Shown here: positions 40,979 through 49,565 of the stretch, in pieces
How the letters are laid out: each line of letters starts with the position of its first letter
Position numbering within the stretch: the stretch's first letter is position 1
NCBI GenBank assembly: GCA_965229005.1
Contig: CBDDIP010000002.1
Location: 620,001 to 684,000, forward strand
Direction: 5' to 3'
Source: CBDDIP01 sp965229005
GTDB lineage: Bacteria; Actinomycetota; Acidimicrobiia; Acidimicrobiales; Ilumatobacteraceae
DNA: 64,000 nucleotides
The notes under the pieces: generated by a model
The model's database searches: none
Seen by the model: the letters and a program-made list of their open reading frames with translations, nothing else
What the model was told of the DNA's origin: nothing
Program-made: the position numbers and the translations under genes

Positions 40979-42307
40979 ATGGATGGTCGGGGGATCAGAG
41001 CAGCGGTGGCGCTGGTCGCCCTCGCTGCGTGCTCGTCGGGCGGCCGCTCGGAGTCCACGTCGACCACGGGCGTCCAGCCGACGGTCGTCCAGCCGACGAG
41101 CACGTCGATCGATTCGCCGACGACGACCACGCAGCCGAGTGCGGCCGTGCAGCGATGGGAGGAGGACATGCAGGCGCTCGGCGACGGTCTGCGGCGGATC
41201 CACCCGAACCCGTTCTGGCGGCAGTCGGAAGCCGAGTTCGACGCCGCGCTCGCCGCGGCCCCCGAACAGCTCGCGGCGATGGACGAACCCGCCGCGACGG
41301 CCACGGTGATGCGCCTCATGGCCGGCATCGACGGGCACACCGGCGTGTACCTGTCGGAGGCCGGCTTCCACCTCTTCGCACTGCACTTGTACGGGTTCGG
41401 CGACGAGATCGCCGTGGTCGGGGCAACGGATCCGGCGCTGTTCGGCGCGACGGTGGTCAGCATCTCCGGTACGCCGATCGCCGAGGCGATCACTGCGGTG
41501 ACCCCGTGGTCGCCGTACGACAACGCCGCCACGATCGACCTCGTCGTGCCCATGCTGCTGATGACGCCCGAGGTGCTCCACGCCGCCGATGTGGTGGACG
41601 ATCTCGCAGCGCCGCAGTTCGTGCTGCGCCTCGTCGACGGCAGCGAACGAACCATCGACCCGGCACAGTTGACGTGGGCCGAGTTCATCGACCAGATCGA
41701 TCCGACGCCGATCGGCATGGGGCAGATCGAGTCGATCCCCTCGATGGCCCGTGTGGCCGAGCCTTTCTGGACCGAGGCGCTCGGCAGCACGATGGTGATG
41801 CACTACAACGCGGTCACCCGCAGCAGCGGCTCGACGAACATCAGCACCGCCGCCGACGAGATCGACGATGCGCTCTCCAGCGGCTCGGCGGCGCGGCTCG
41901 TCCTCGACCTCCGCTTCAACCCCGGCGGTGACACCGACGAGTACGCGCCGCTGCTGCGCGTCCTGACGACGAACCCGGCGCTGCAGCGACCCGGCTCGCT
42001 CGTCGTGCTGATCGGCAAGCAGACGTTCTCCGCTGGGGTCCTGCTGGCCACGGAGCTCGGGCAGCAGACCGGCGCGGTGTTCATCGGTGAGGCGACCGGT
42101 GGCAGCCCGAACCTGTACGCCAACCCTCGTCCGTTGACGCTGCCGAACAGCGGCATCGTCGTCGAGGTGTCGTCGCACTACTTCGAGATCGGCGGACCGG
42201 ACGACCATCGCGATGCGGTCGCGCCCGACGTGCCGGTGGTCCTCACCCTCGCCGATCTCCTCGCCGGTCGCGACCCGGTGATGGACGCCGCGCTCAGCTT
42301 CGCCTGA
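40979..42307 (+). CDS. S41-family (tail-specific protease-like) lipoprotein
   Basis: A 442-residue secreted lipoprotein. The signal peptide ends at the lipobox LAAC, followed by a Thr/Ser/Pro-rich linker. The S41 peptidase fold has ARLVLDLRFNPGGDTDEY and the nucleophile in GKQTFSAG (Ser about 347). The PDZ region typical of C-terminal processing proteases is degenerate. The 3' end overlaps the convergent AlkZ-like gene by 14 bases. An operator-like dyad lies just upstream. Confidence 0.85.
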   Translation: MDGRGIRAAVALVALAACSSGGRSESTSTTGVQPTVVQPTSTSIDSPTTTTQPSAAVQRWEEDMQALGDGLRRIHPNPFWRQSEAEFDAALAAAPEQLAAMDEPAATATVMRLMAGIDGHTGVYLSEAGFHLFALHLYGFGDEIAVVGATDPALFGATVVSISGTPIAEAITAVTPWSPYDNAATIDLVVPMLLMTPEVLHAADVVDDLAAPQFVLRLVDGSERTIDPAQLTWAEFIDQIDPTPIGMGQIESIPSMARVAEPFWTEALGSTMVMHYNAVTRSSGSTNISTAADEIDDALSSGSAARLVLDLRFNPGGDTDEYAPLLRVLTTNPALQRPGSLVVLIGKQTFSAGVLLATELGQQTGAVFIGEATGGSPNLYANPRPLTLPNSGIVVEVSSHYFEIGGPDDHRDAVAPDVPVVLTLADLLAGRDPVMDAALSFA

Positions 42308-43382
42308 CGCCGTCGAGCCCGAGCCACGCGGCGAGCGCGGCGAGCTCCTTGTCCACGGCCGTGGTGATCGGCTTCGTGAACCGCACGTCCTCGTGGATCG
42401 CGTGGACCTGCAGCACGCCGGCCTTTCGGTCGGCTGCGGCATCGACCTTGCCGACGAGCCGGTCGTCGTGCAGCACGGGCAGCGCGAAGTAGCCCCACCG
42501 GCGCTTCTCCTTGGGCTTGTACATCTCCAGCGTGTACTCGAAGTCGAACAGGTCGATGGCGCGCACGCGGTCGTGGATCAGCCGGTCGAACGGCGACAGC
42601 AGCGCCGTGCGGCCGGCGAAGCCGTCGGCAGTCGCCTCGGGATCGAGCCGCCACTCGCCGACGGTGCCGTCGACCTCGACCTGGATGCCGGCGTCGCCGA
42701 CCGCGCGCGGTCGAGCAATGCCCTGCGACCGCAGCCATCGTTCGTTGCGGATCCGACGTGCCTGCTCGAGCGGCACGACCTCGACGTCGGGGAAGACGCG
42801 CGCCGCGACATCCCACGTGCGATCGCGTCCGATGCGCCCGGCGACGGCGACCTCGCCGCGGGACTGGAGGAACTCGAGCATGCGCGTCACGTTCTGGTTG
42901 TGCGTCCAACCGGTCGATTCCCACGGCCGTTCGGCAGTGTCAGGGATGGAGCGTGACGGCAATGGTCCTGACTTCTTCAAGAGCGCGAGGACGCGCTTGC
43001 GGAAGCCGGCGTTGTCGCGCAGCCAGTCGGCAACGCTGGCGTACTTCGCCGGCTGGGCCATCTCGGCGCGGAACAGACCGAGGTCGGCGGTCGGGCGCAC
43101 CATCACGATCGCCGCCTCGAACGGCGTCGGTTGGCCGCGATGCTCGTACAACGTGCGGTCGCGCTCGAGGGCCCTCGTCAGCTGGGCAGGCTCGTAGTCG
43201 TCGCCCATGCGCGTCCACGAGACGAGATCGGCGTTCGGCGCGATCACCGACGTCGGGTCGAGCTGCAACAGGTTCAGGCGTTGCACCATGGCAACCAGAT
43301 CGGTGGGCCGATCGGCGTCGAGCAGCTGGGCGCGGATCGCGATCCTGCGGGCCTCTTCGAGGGTCAGTTTGGGCACCGTCAC
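42294..43382 (-). CDS. AlkZ/YcaQ-family winged-helix DNA glycosylase
   Basis: A 362-residue HTH_42 (DUF1006) protein. The catalytic QxD motif is in LLQLDPTSV near residue 40, followed by SWTRMGDDYEPAQLTRAL, EHRGQPTP, PFDRLIHDR and YFALPVLHDDRLVGKVDAAADRK, the standard blocks. E. coli YcaQ and Streptomyces AlkZ repair DNA interstrand crosslinks and bulky alkyl lesions by base excision; AlkZ guards producers against their own genotoxins. No biosynthetic cluster is seen here. The start is GTG; a GTG 6 bases downstream is an alternative. Confidence 0.88.
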   Translation of the reverse strand: MTVPKLTLEEARRIAIRAQLLDADRPTDLVAMVQRLNLLQLDPTSVIAPNADLVSWTRMGDDYEPAQLTRALERDRTLYEHRGQPTPFEAAIVMVRPTADLGLFRAEMAQPAKYASVADWLRDNAGFRKRVLALLKKSGPLPSRSIPDTAERPWESTGWTHNQNVTRMLEFLQSRGEVAVAGRIGRDRTWDVAARVFPDVEVVPLEQARRIRNERWLRSQGIARPRAVGDAGIQVEVDGTVGEWRLDPEATADGFAGRTALLSPFDRLIHDRVRAIDLFDFEYTLEMYKPKEKRRWGYFALPVLHDDRLVGKVDAAADRKAGVLQVHAIHEDVRFTKPITTAVDKELAALAAWLGLDGVRRS

Positions 43383-43406
43383 GCTCGCGACCTTACGAGC
43401 CGATGC

Positions 43407-44390
43407 TCAGCCGGCGTCGACCTCGGACACGAGCTGCGCCCACTCGGCATCGCTGAACGGCACGATGCTCGCCACGATCGAGCGGAGCGTCTCGGCGTCC
43501 GCGTTCCCGTGCGCGTCGATCGTCACCCCACCGATCTGGACGATCGTCGACGTGGCGCGCGAACCATCGGCTGCGATGCCCTCGGTCACGTCGCCGGCGA
43601 CCTCGTCGGCGACGACGGTGACCGCAGGGTTGACGACGATGGTGACGAGCGTTCCCGGGCCGGCCGACGTGCCCGGGAGAACGAGGGATATGAACAGGTA
43701 CGGAGCGACGTCGCACGTGCCGGTCGGCTGAGCCTGCAGGACGAAGCGCTCCCACCCGTCGGGGATCAGCGCCGGCGCGTACTGCGTGGTGGCATCGACG
43801 CAGTGGGGGACGACCACCGGCGTGGGCCAGGCGGACGGGTCCGCCGGTTCCAGCGTTTCGACGGTCGTCGACAGCTCCTCCCACGAGATGCCGGACGAGG
43901 AGATGTCGACGACAAGATCGTTGGCATCCGTCCACGTCAACCGGATCCGTCGTGACGTGCCCTCACCGGACTCGATCGCCAGCACCGTGCGTCCGGCCAT
44001 CGTCCGCTCGACACCACCGGGGAGCTTCCCGTGGTAGACGTCGTCGGGGCGGGGCCACGTCTGCTTGATCTGCAGGGAGTGCGCGCCTCCAGGTTCGCTC
44101 GAACCGTACGCCAGAGCCGCACTCGGTATCGAGAAGAGGCAGTCGTCCGACGGACCGCATGCGGGGATCGTCTCTCGGCGGGCGTCGATCAGCAGAGGGG
44201 CCGACGGCGGGACCGACGGCACCATCCAACTGATCGCCAGCGGATCCTCGGACCTGCTCATCGTCGGGACCGTGGTGGTCGCCGCAGGGCTCGTCGCCCT
44301 GACGGCCGCCGTGTCCGGCGAGGACGCGGCACGATCACCGCATCCGGCGCCCGCAAGTGCCAACGCCGCGAGCGTTTGCCAAGCCCTCAC
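43407..44390 (-). CDS. hypothetical lipoprotein
   Basis: A 327-residue secreted protein without a recognised domain. The signal peptide ends at the lipobox LAGAGC, then a Thr/Ser-rich segment. The remainder is predicted beta-rich with four further Cys (ACGPSDDC, HCVD, TCDVAPY). The GTG start at 44388-44390 precedes the signal peptide. It is on the same strand as the KdpD-like gene, 28 bases after it. Confidence 0.7.
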   Translation of the reverse strand: MRAWQTLAALALAGAGCGDRAASSPDTAAVRATSPAATTTVPTMSRSEDPLAISWMVPSVPPSAPLLIDARRETIPACGPSDDCLFSIPSAALAYGSSEPGGAHSLQIKQTWPRPDDVYHGKLPGGVERTMAGRTVLAIESGEGTSRRIRLTWTDANDLVVDISSSGISWEELSTTVETLEPADPSAWPTPVVVPHCVDATTQYAPALIPDGWERFVLQAQPTGTCDVAPYLFISLVLPGTSAGPGTLVTIVVNPAVTVVADEVAGDVTEGIAADGSRATSTIVQIGGVTIDAHGNADAETLRSIVASIVPFSDAEWAQLVSEVDAG

Positions 44391-44418
44391 GCAGCCGAGC
44401 GTAGGCGTCAGCGTCGAG

Positions 44419-45180
44419 TCAGGCTTCGCGGAGACGAAGTGCGACGGCGTACTGGTCGGCGAGCGCGATCGCCAGGCGCCGCTCCTCGACCAGCGAGCCA
44501 CTGTCCGGCAGCGGGGTCAGCACGATCGAGCCGTAGCGCTCGCCGCCGTAGCCGACCTCGATCGCCACGCCGCACGTCGGCAGTTCGACGCCGTGTTGGC
44601 CGATCGACATCGTGCCGGCGGACCGACCGGTGGAGAGCAACGACCCGGAGCGCGGAAGGACAGCCACGGACTCCGGGATCGTTGCCTCGAAGCGGCAGTC
44701 GGCGAGCGGCAGGGTGGCCATCAACAGATCGTGGATGGCCGCCCAGGTCTCATCGACCGTCGCGCCGCGAACGAGCATGGCGGCGGTGGTCTCCAGCGCG
44801 CGCAGCCCGCCGAGGCGACGCTCGGCGTGCTGATGGGCGCGGCGACGCCACGCGCCGAGCTCGCTGATGACCAGACCGAGGCCGGCAAGCAGGAGCACGG
44901 TGATCACGTCGTGGGCGTCGTGGATCCGCAGCGAGTGGTACGGCTGGGTGTGCAGGAAGTTGAACGACAGGGCGGCGACCAACGCCGTCAGCAGGCCGGC
45001 GGCGCGTCCGGTGATCGCCGCGGCCACGACCACAGCGGCGAGCGCCAGTGCGACGTTGGTCGTGCCGATCGAGTCACGGACGGTCGAGGTGACCCCGGCG
45101 ATGGCCAGCGCGGCGAGCGGCCCGCCTGCGGTGGCGATCGATCCGCTGCGCGTGCCGTGCTCGACGGGCGTGTCGGTCAT
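44419..45180 (-). CDS. membrane sensor, DUF4118 (KdpD-like) plus GAF-like domain
   Basis: About 253 residues. The N-terminal half has four hydrophobic segments matching the DUF4118 membrane module of KdpD sensors, ending in ALSFNFLHTQPYHSLRI. A coiled helix and GAF-like domain follow. There is no histidine kinase domain, so this is a stand-alone input or scaffold protein. The ATG at 45178-45180 is preferred; a GTG at 45189 is in frame. It is on the minus strand upstream of the lipoprotein. Confidence 0.8.
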   Translation of the reverse strand: MTDTPVEHGTRSGSIATAGGPLAALAIAGVTSTVRDSIGTTNVALALAAVVVAAAITGRAAGLLTALVAALSFNFLHTQPYHSLRIHDAHDVITVLLLAGLGLVISELGAWRRRAHQHAERRLGGLRALETTAAMLVRGATVDETWAAIHDLLMATLPLADCRFEATIPESVAVLPRSGSLLSTGRSAGTMSIGQHGVELPTCGVAIEVGYGGERYGSIVLTPLPDSGSLVEERRLAIALADQYAVALRLREA

Positions 45181-45353
45181 GGCGCTCACCCACTCGATCG
45201 TCGTCGGCTGCGATGTCGATGAGATCTCCGTTCACGGTTTCTCCACGTCGCTGGCCTGGTTCTTCACGGATCCTTCACGCCCTGGTGGGCATGCAGGTGA
45301 CACCTTCAGTTCAGATGCTCAACCTTCGAACCTTGCGTGCCGATGTTTGAAAC

Positions 45354-45506
45354 GTGCCCGAACTGTCGTTGTGTGAGTTCCCCGACTGCGATCGGGCCTC
45401 CGAGGTGCGCTTCCTGGAGCACCAGCTCTGCCTCGAGCACCGCACGGTCGCCGTGCAGCGGCTGGTCGCGACCCTGCCGCCGCGACGTCAGAGCACGCCA
45501 GCGTAG
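45354..45506 (+). CDS. small protein with four putative zinc ligands (50 residues)
   Basis: The frame from GTG 45354 to TAG 45504-45506 encodes VPELSLCEFPDCDRASEV, then a CLEH end. The spacing C-x4-C-x13-C-x2-H resembles a single zinc knuckle. Its 3' end overlaps the convergent acdS gene by 19 bases. Codon use fits the genome. No family is recognised, so this rests on ORF and motif. Confidence 0.5.
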   Translation: MPELSLCEFPDCDRASEVRFLEHQLCLEHRTVAVQRLVATLPPRRQSTPA

Positions 45507-46498
45507 GCCGGCAGGCAGGTCTGCCCGCCGAGGTGGGCGTAGAGCACCCGTGACCCGGCGGGGATCTCACCCGCCTGGATCATGCCGATCATCCCGGCCA
45601 TCGACTTGCCCTCGTAGACGGGGTCGGTGAGCATCCCCTCCATCCGCGCGCAGGTGTGGATGGCGTCGATCGTCTGCGCGTCGGGGATGCCGTAGATGCC
45701 GGCCGAGTAGCCGTCGACGATCGTGATCTCGTCAGCGCGCAGGTCGCGCTGCAGGCCGATCTTGGCGGCCGTGTTGCGAGCGATGCGCGTCACCTGATCG
45801 ATCGTCTTGGCCATCGTCGCCGAGGCGTCGATGCCGATCACGTGGCGGTCGGTGCGTTCCTGGAGTGCGAAGCCGGCGATCATCCCGGCGTGTGTGGAAC
45901 CAGTGACGGTGCACACGACGATGTGGTCGAAGAACGTGTCGATCGCCGCCTCCTGCGCGGCCACCTCCCGCGCCCAGTTGGCGAAGCCGAGGCCGCCGAG
46001 CGGGTGATCGCTGGCGCCGGCAGGGATAGCGTACGGCTTGCCGCCCGCCTCGATCACCGAGTCGAGGGCGCGTTGCCAGCTGTCGCGGATGCCGATGTCG
46101 AAGCCCGCAGGATCCATGCGCACGTCGCCGCCCATGATCCGCGACAGCTGGATGTTGCCGACCTTGTCGTAGACCACGTCGGGCCACTCGACCCACTTCT
46201 CCTGCACGGTGACCGACTTCAAGCCGAGGTGGGCGGCGACACCGGTGACCTGTCGCGTGTGGTTGGACTGCACGCCACCGATCGAGACGAGCGTGTCGCA
46301 CCCCTGCGCCAGCGCCTCCGGGATCAGGTACTCCAGCTTGCGCGTCTTGTTGCCACCGAAGGCGATGCCGGAGTTGCAGTCCTCGCGCTTGGCCCAGATC
46401 TCGACCTTGCCGCCGAGGTGAGCGCTGAGGCGCGGCAACGGGTGGATGGGCGACGGCCCGAAGGTGAGCGGGTGGCGGGGGAAGTCGTCGAGTGACAT
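45488..46498 (-). CDS. acdS: 1-aminocyclopropane-1-carboxylate deaminase
   Basis: A 336-residue PLP-fold II enzyme converting ACC to 2-oxobutyrate and ammonia. The length and residues match true ACC deaminases: PLP Lys51 in GGNKTRK, Tyr269, Tyr295 and Glu296 in DPVYEGKS, and Leu323 in YAHLGG (Pseudomonas numbering 268, 294, 295, 322). The Glu and Leu separate it from D-cysteine desulfhydrase. The ATG has AGGAGC upstream. It is divergent from gntR-mdeB-like genes, with a GntR palindrome between. Confidence 0.95.
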   Translation of the reverse strand: MSLDDFPRHPLTFGPSPIHPLPRLSAHLGGKVEIWAKREDCNSGIAFGGNKTRKLEYLIPEALAQGCDTLVSIGGVQSNHTRQVTGVAAHLGLKSVTVQEKWVEWPDVVYDKVGNIQLSRIMGGDVRMDPAGFDIGIRDSWQRALDSVIEAGGKPYAIPAGASDHPLGGLGFANWAREVAAQEAAIDTFFDHIVVCTVTGSTHAGMIAGFALQERTDRHVIGIDASATMAKTIDQVTRIARNTAAKIGLQRDLRADEITIVDGYSAGIYGIPDAQTIDAIHTCARMEGMLTDPVYEGKSMAGMIGMIQAGEIPAGSRVLYAHLGGQTCLPAYAGVL

Positions 46499-46529
46499 GG
46501 TGAGCTCCTGAGCAGCGATGGACCGTAGA

Positions 46530-46541
46530 ATCGTATACGAT
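46530..46541. promoter_or_regulatory. GntR-type operator ATCGTATACGAT
   Basis: A perfect 12-base palindrome between the acdS and gntR starts, matching the N-GTATAC-N core typical of FadR-subfamily GntR operators. It lies 6 bases upstream of the gntR ATG and 31 from the acdS ATG, so it could control both directions. Confidence 0.7.
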
Positions 46542-46547
46542 CCTACC

Positions 46548-47183
46548 ATGAGTGCTGTCGAAGCTGTCCACGACCACCTCCTCACGGCGATGCTGCGTGG
46601 TGAACTGGCGCCAGGGTCATGGGTGCGCCAGGACGACCTGGCCGCCAATCTCGGTGTCAGCAAGATCCCGGTACGGGAGGCGTTGCAACGCTTGGCCGCC
46701 GAGGGACTGGTGACGTTCGAGGCGAACCGCGGATCGGTGGTGCCGACGCTGACGGCCGACGGCGCAGAGGAGATCTACGCGCTGCGTTCGGCGCTCGAGC
46801 CGCTGCTGTTGCGCCGCTCGGTGAAGCAGCTGACGATCGTGCACCTGGCCACCGCGGAGATGGCCCTCGCTGACCCGGAGGCACCGATCGGCGAGGCGAA
46901 CTGGCAGTTCCACCAGGCGCTGTACTCGGGCGCCGGCTGGGACCGCGGGTTGACGATGGTGCGCCACCTGCACGCCGCCGTCGCCCCGTACGTCGTGCTC
47001 TACGAAGCCGGGCTCTCGGGCGACTCGGCCAGCGACGCCGAGCATCACCAGCTGCTGCAGTGCTGCAGCGACCGGGACGTGCGCGGCGCGGTGCGGGTGC
47101 TCAGCCAGCACCTCGACCAGGCGGCAGACGCGCTGGTCGCGTTCCTGCGTGGTCGGGACATCGAGCAAGCTGGCAACCGATGA
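46548..47183 (+). CDS. GntR-family regulator, FadR/FCD subfamily
   Basis: A 211-residue regulator. The winged helix contains LAANLGVSKIPVREALQRLAAEGLVTFEANRGSVV (about 32-66). An all-helical FCD effector domain follows, with the metal-ligand-type His residues of FCD (WQFHQALY, HHQLLQ). It is translationally coupled to the E1 gene by a 4-base overlap. Control of acdS by a GntR protein differs from the Lrp-type AcdR known in proteobacteria. Effector unknown; ACC or 2-oxobutyrate is plausible. Confidence 0.9.
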   Translation: MSAVEAVHDHLLTAMLRGELAPGSWVRQDDLAANLGVSKIPVREALQRLAAEGLVTFEANRGSVVPTLTADGAEEIYALRSALEPLLLRRSVKQLTIVHLATAEMALADPEAPIGEANWQFHQALYSGAGWDRGLTMVRHLHAAVAPYVVLYEAGLSGDSASDAEHHQLLQCCSDRDVRGAVRVLSQHLDQAADALVAFLRGRDIEQAGNR

Positions 47184-49552
47184 GCAGCGAAGAGCAACCG
47201 GATCTGGCAACGCTGCGTGAGATCGAGCAGCGCGTGCTGTGGCTGGCGGTGCGCATGGTCGATCACGCCAACCGACGCACGAACCCCGACGGCAGCACGC
47301 CAGATGTAAAGGTCGGCGGGCACCAGGCGTCGTCGGCGTCGATGGTCTCGATCATGACGGCGCTGTGGTTCGCGCACCTCGACGGCGCCGACAAGGCGGC
47401 CGTGAAGCCGCATGCGTCGCCGGTGTTCCACGCGATCAAGTACCTCACCGGTGAGCTCGATCGCTCGTACCTGACCACGCTGCGCCAGCGCGGCGGGTTG
47501 CAGGCGTACCCCTCGCGCACGAAGGACCCCGACGTCGCCGACTTCTCCACCGGCTCGGTGGGCCTCGGCGCGGTCGCGCCGTTGTTCAGCTCGCTCGTGC
47601 GTCGCTACACCGATGCCCACTTCGGCGCCGGACCGCCGGCGCGGTTCGTTGCCACCGTCGGCGATGCCGAGCTCGACGAGGGCAACGTGTGGGAGGCCAT
47701 CGCCGATCCGAGCACGCAAGGTCTCGGCAACGTCACGCTCGTCGTCGACCTCAACCGGCAGAGCCTCGACCGCGTCGTGCCCGAGATCCAGGCCACTCGC
47801 CTGCAGCACTTCTTCGCCGAGGCGGGTTGGCACGTCATCGAGGCCAAGTACGGGCAGCGGCTCCAGGCGGCGTTCGCCGAGCCCGGCGGCGACGCACTGC
47901 GGGCGCACATCGACGCGATGTCGAACGAGGCATACCAGTCGTTGTTCGCCATGGACGCCGCGGCAGCGCGAGCCAAGTTCCTGGTCGGCGCCGATGAGGC
48001 CGTGCATCGGTTGGCTGCCGCCATGGACGACGACGCGCTGCGCACGCTCGTCACCGATCTCGGGGGCCACGACCTCGGTCTGCTGATCGACTGCTTCCGC
48101 GCCTGCGACGCTGAGACGGATCGCCCGAGCGTGGTGTTCGCCTACACGGTGAAAGGTTGGGGATTGCCGATCGCCGGCAACCCGATGAACCACTCGGCGC
48201 TGCTGTCGGCCGAGCAGATCGACGAGCTGCGCGAGCGAACGGGGCTCACCGTCGACACGGAGTGGGACCGCTTCGAGTCCGACAGCGCAGCGGGCCGGTG
48301 GTGCGCCGGAGTTGGCGCCCGCGTCAACAACCCGGCACCGGTGCCGCGACCGCGGCTCGTCGTGCCGCCGTCGGTGCTGCCCGCGGTCACGCGCGGGTCG
48401 TCGTCGACGCAGGAGGCGTTCGGCCGCGTGCTCGCCCGGCTGGCCGAGGTCCCGTTGGTCGGTGAGCGCATCGTCACCACATCACCGGACGTGTCGGTCA
48501 GCACGAACCTCGGCGGATGGATCAACAAGACCGGCGTGTTCGCCCACGACGAACGCGACGATCACGGCGGCCGCGATCGGCTCTTGAAGTGGGCGCCGTC
48601 ACCGCGCGGTCAGCACATCGAGCTCGGCATCTCCGAGATGAACCTGTTCCTGCTGCTCGGCCAGCTCGGGTTGAGCCACGATCACCACGGCCAGCAGCTG
48701 CTGCCGATTGGCACCGTCTACGACCCGTTCGTGCTGCGCGGTCTCGACGCGTTGATCTACGGGCTGTACAACGGCGCCCGGTTCATCGTCGTCGGCACGC
48801 CATCCGGTGTCACGCTCGCCCCCGAAGGTGGCGCGCACCAGAGCACGATCACAGCCTCGGTCGGTGTCGAGCTGCCGGGCATCGTCGCCTGCGAACCCGC
48901 CTATGCGACGGAGGTCGACTGGCTGCTGTGCTCCGGACTGGCGGCGATCGCCGAACCCGCCGGCACGAGCACCTACCTCCGCCTGTCGACGCGGCCGATC
49001 GATCAGGCACCGTTCGCGGCAGCGCTGGACCGTCACGGCGAGGATCGTCTGCGCGAGCTCGTCGTCAGCGGCGGGTACCGGTTGCGCGAGGCCCCGCTGA
49101 GCAATGGGCGCGACGATCGCCCGGGCGTCACGATCGTCACCACCGGCGTGATGGCGCCGGAGGCGCTGGCCGCCGCGGAAGTGCTCGACAGTGAGGGTGT
49201 TGCCGCCACGGTGGTCCACCTGACGAGCCCGGATCGCGCCTACCGCAGCTGGCAGCGCAGCTTCGCCGGCGCCGCAGCCAGCGCGACGGTGGTGCGAGCG
49301 CCGAGCCTGCTGCACCGCCTCGTCCCGCCTGGCGAGCGACGCCGTCCCGTCGTCAGCGTCCACGACGCTGCGAGCCACTCACTGGCCTGGATCGGCTCGG
49401 CGCTCGGCGTGCCGCAGTACCCACTCGGCGTCGACCGCTTCGGCGAATCGGGCACCATCGCCGACCTCCACGAGATCACGGGCATCTCCGCCGACAACAT
49501 CGTCAACGCCGCGCTCATCGCTGTGTACGAACACGACAGCTCCACCGCCTGA
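47180..49552 (+). CDS. 2-oxoacid dehydrogenase E1 (AceE/MdeB-like), probably for 2-oxobutyrate
   Basis: A 790-residue homodimeric-type E1 with thiamine diphosphate domains. TPP motif GDAELDEGNVWEA...LVVDLNRQS is at about 155-190, HSA-type segments in GNPMNHSALLSAEQ, and the pyrimidine domain with GISEMNLFLLLGQLG and GTVYDPFVLRGLDAL. The family contains pyruvate dehydrogenase AceE and MdeB, an alpha-ketobutyrate dehydrogenase of methionine catabolism. Coupling to gntR and proximity to acdS suggest 2-oxobutyrate as substrate (inference). No E2 or E3 gene is nearby, so it would borrow a shared core. Confidence 0.82.
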   Translation: MSSEEQPDLATLREIEQRVLWLAVRMVDHANRRTNPDGSTPDVKVGGHQASSASMVSIMTALWFAHLDGADKAAVKPHASPVFHAIKYLTGELDRSYLTTLRQRGGLQAYPSRTKDPDVADFSTGSVGLGAVAPLFSSLVRRYTDAHFGAGPPARFVATVGDAELDEGNVWEAIADPSTQGLGNVTLVVDLNRQSLDRVVPEIQATRLQHFFAEAGWHVIEAKYGQRLQAAFAEPGGDALRAHIDAMSNEAYQSLFAMDAAAARAKFLVGADEAVHRLAAAMDDDALRTLVTDLGGHDLGLLIDCFRACDAETDRPSVVFAYTVKGWGLPIAGNPMNHSALLSAEQIDELRERTGLTVDTEWDRFESDSAAGRWCAGVGARVNNPAPVPRPRLVVPPSVLPAVTRGSSSTQEAFGRVLARLAEVPLVGERIVTTSPDVSVSTNLGGWINKTGVFAHDERDDHGGRDRLLKWAPSPRGQHIELGISEMNLFLLLGQLGLSHDHHGQQLLPIGTVYDPFVLRGLDALIYGLYNGARFIVVGTPSGVTLAPEGGAHQSTITASVGVELPGIVACEPAYATEVDWLLCSGLAAIAEPAGTSTYLRLSTRPIDQAPFAAALDRHGEDRLRELVVSGGYRLREAPLSNGRDDRPGVTIVTTGVMAPEALAAAEVLDSEGVAATVVHLTSPDRAYRSWQRSFAGAAASATVVRAPSLLHRLVPPGERRRPVVSVHDAASHSLAWIGSALGVPQYPLGVDRFGESGTIADLHEITGISADNIVNAALIAVYEHDSSTA

Positions 49553-49565
49553 CAGCGCCTGCTGG

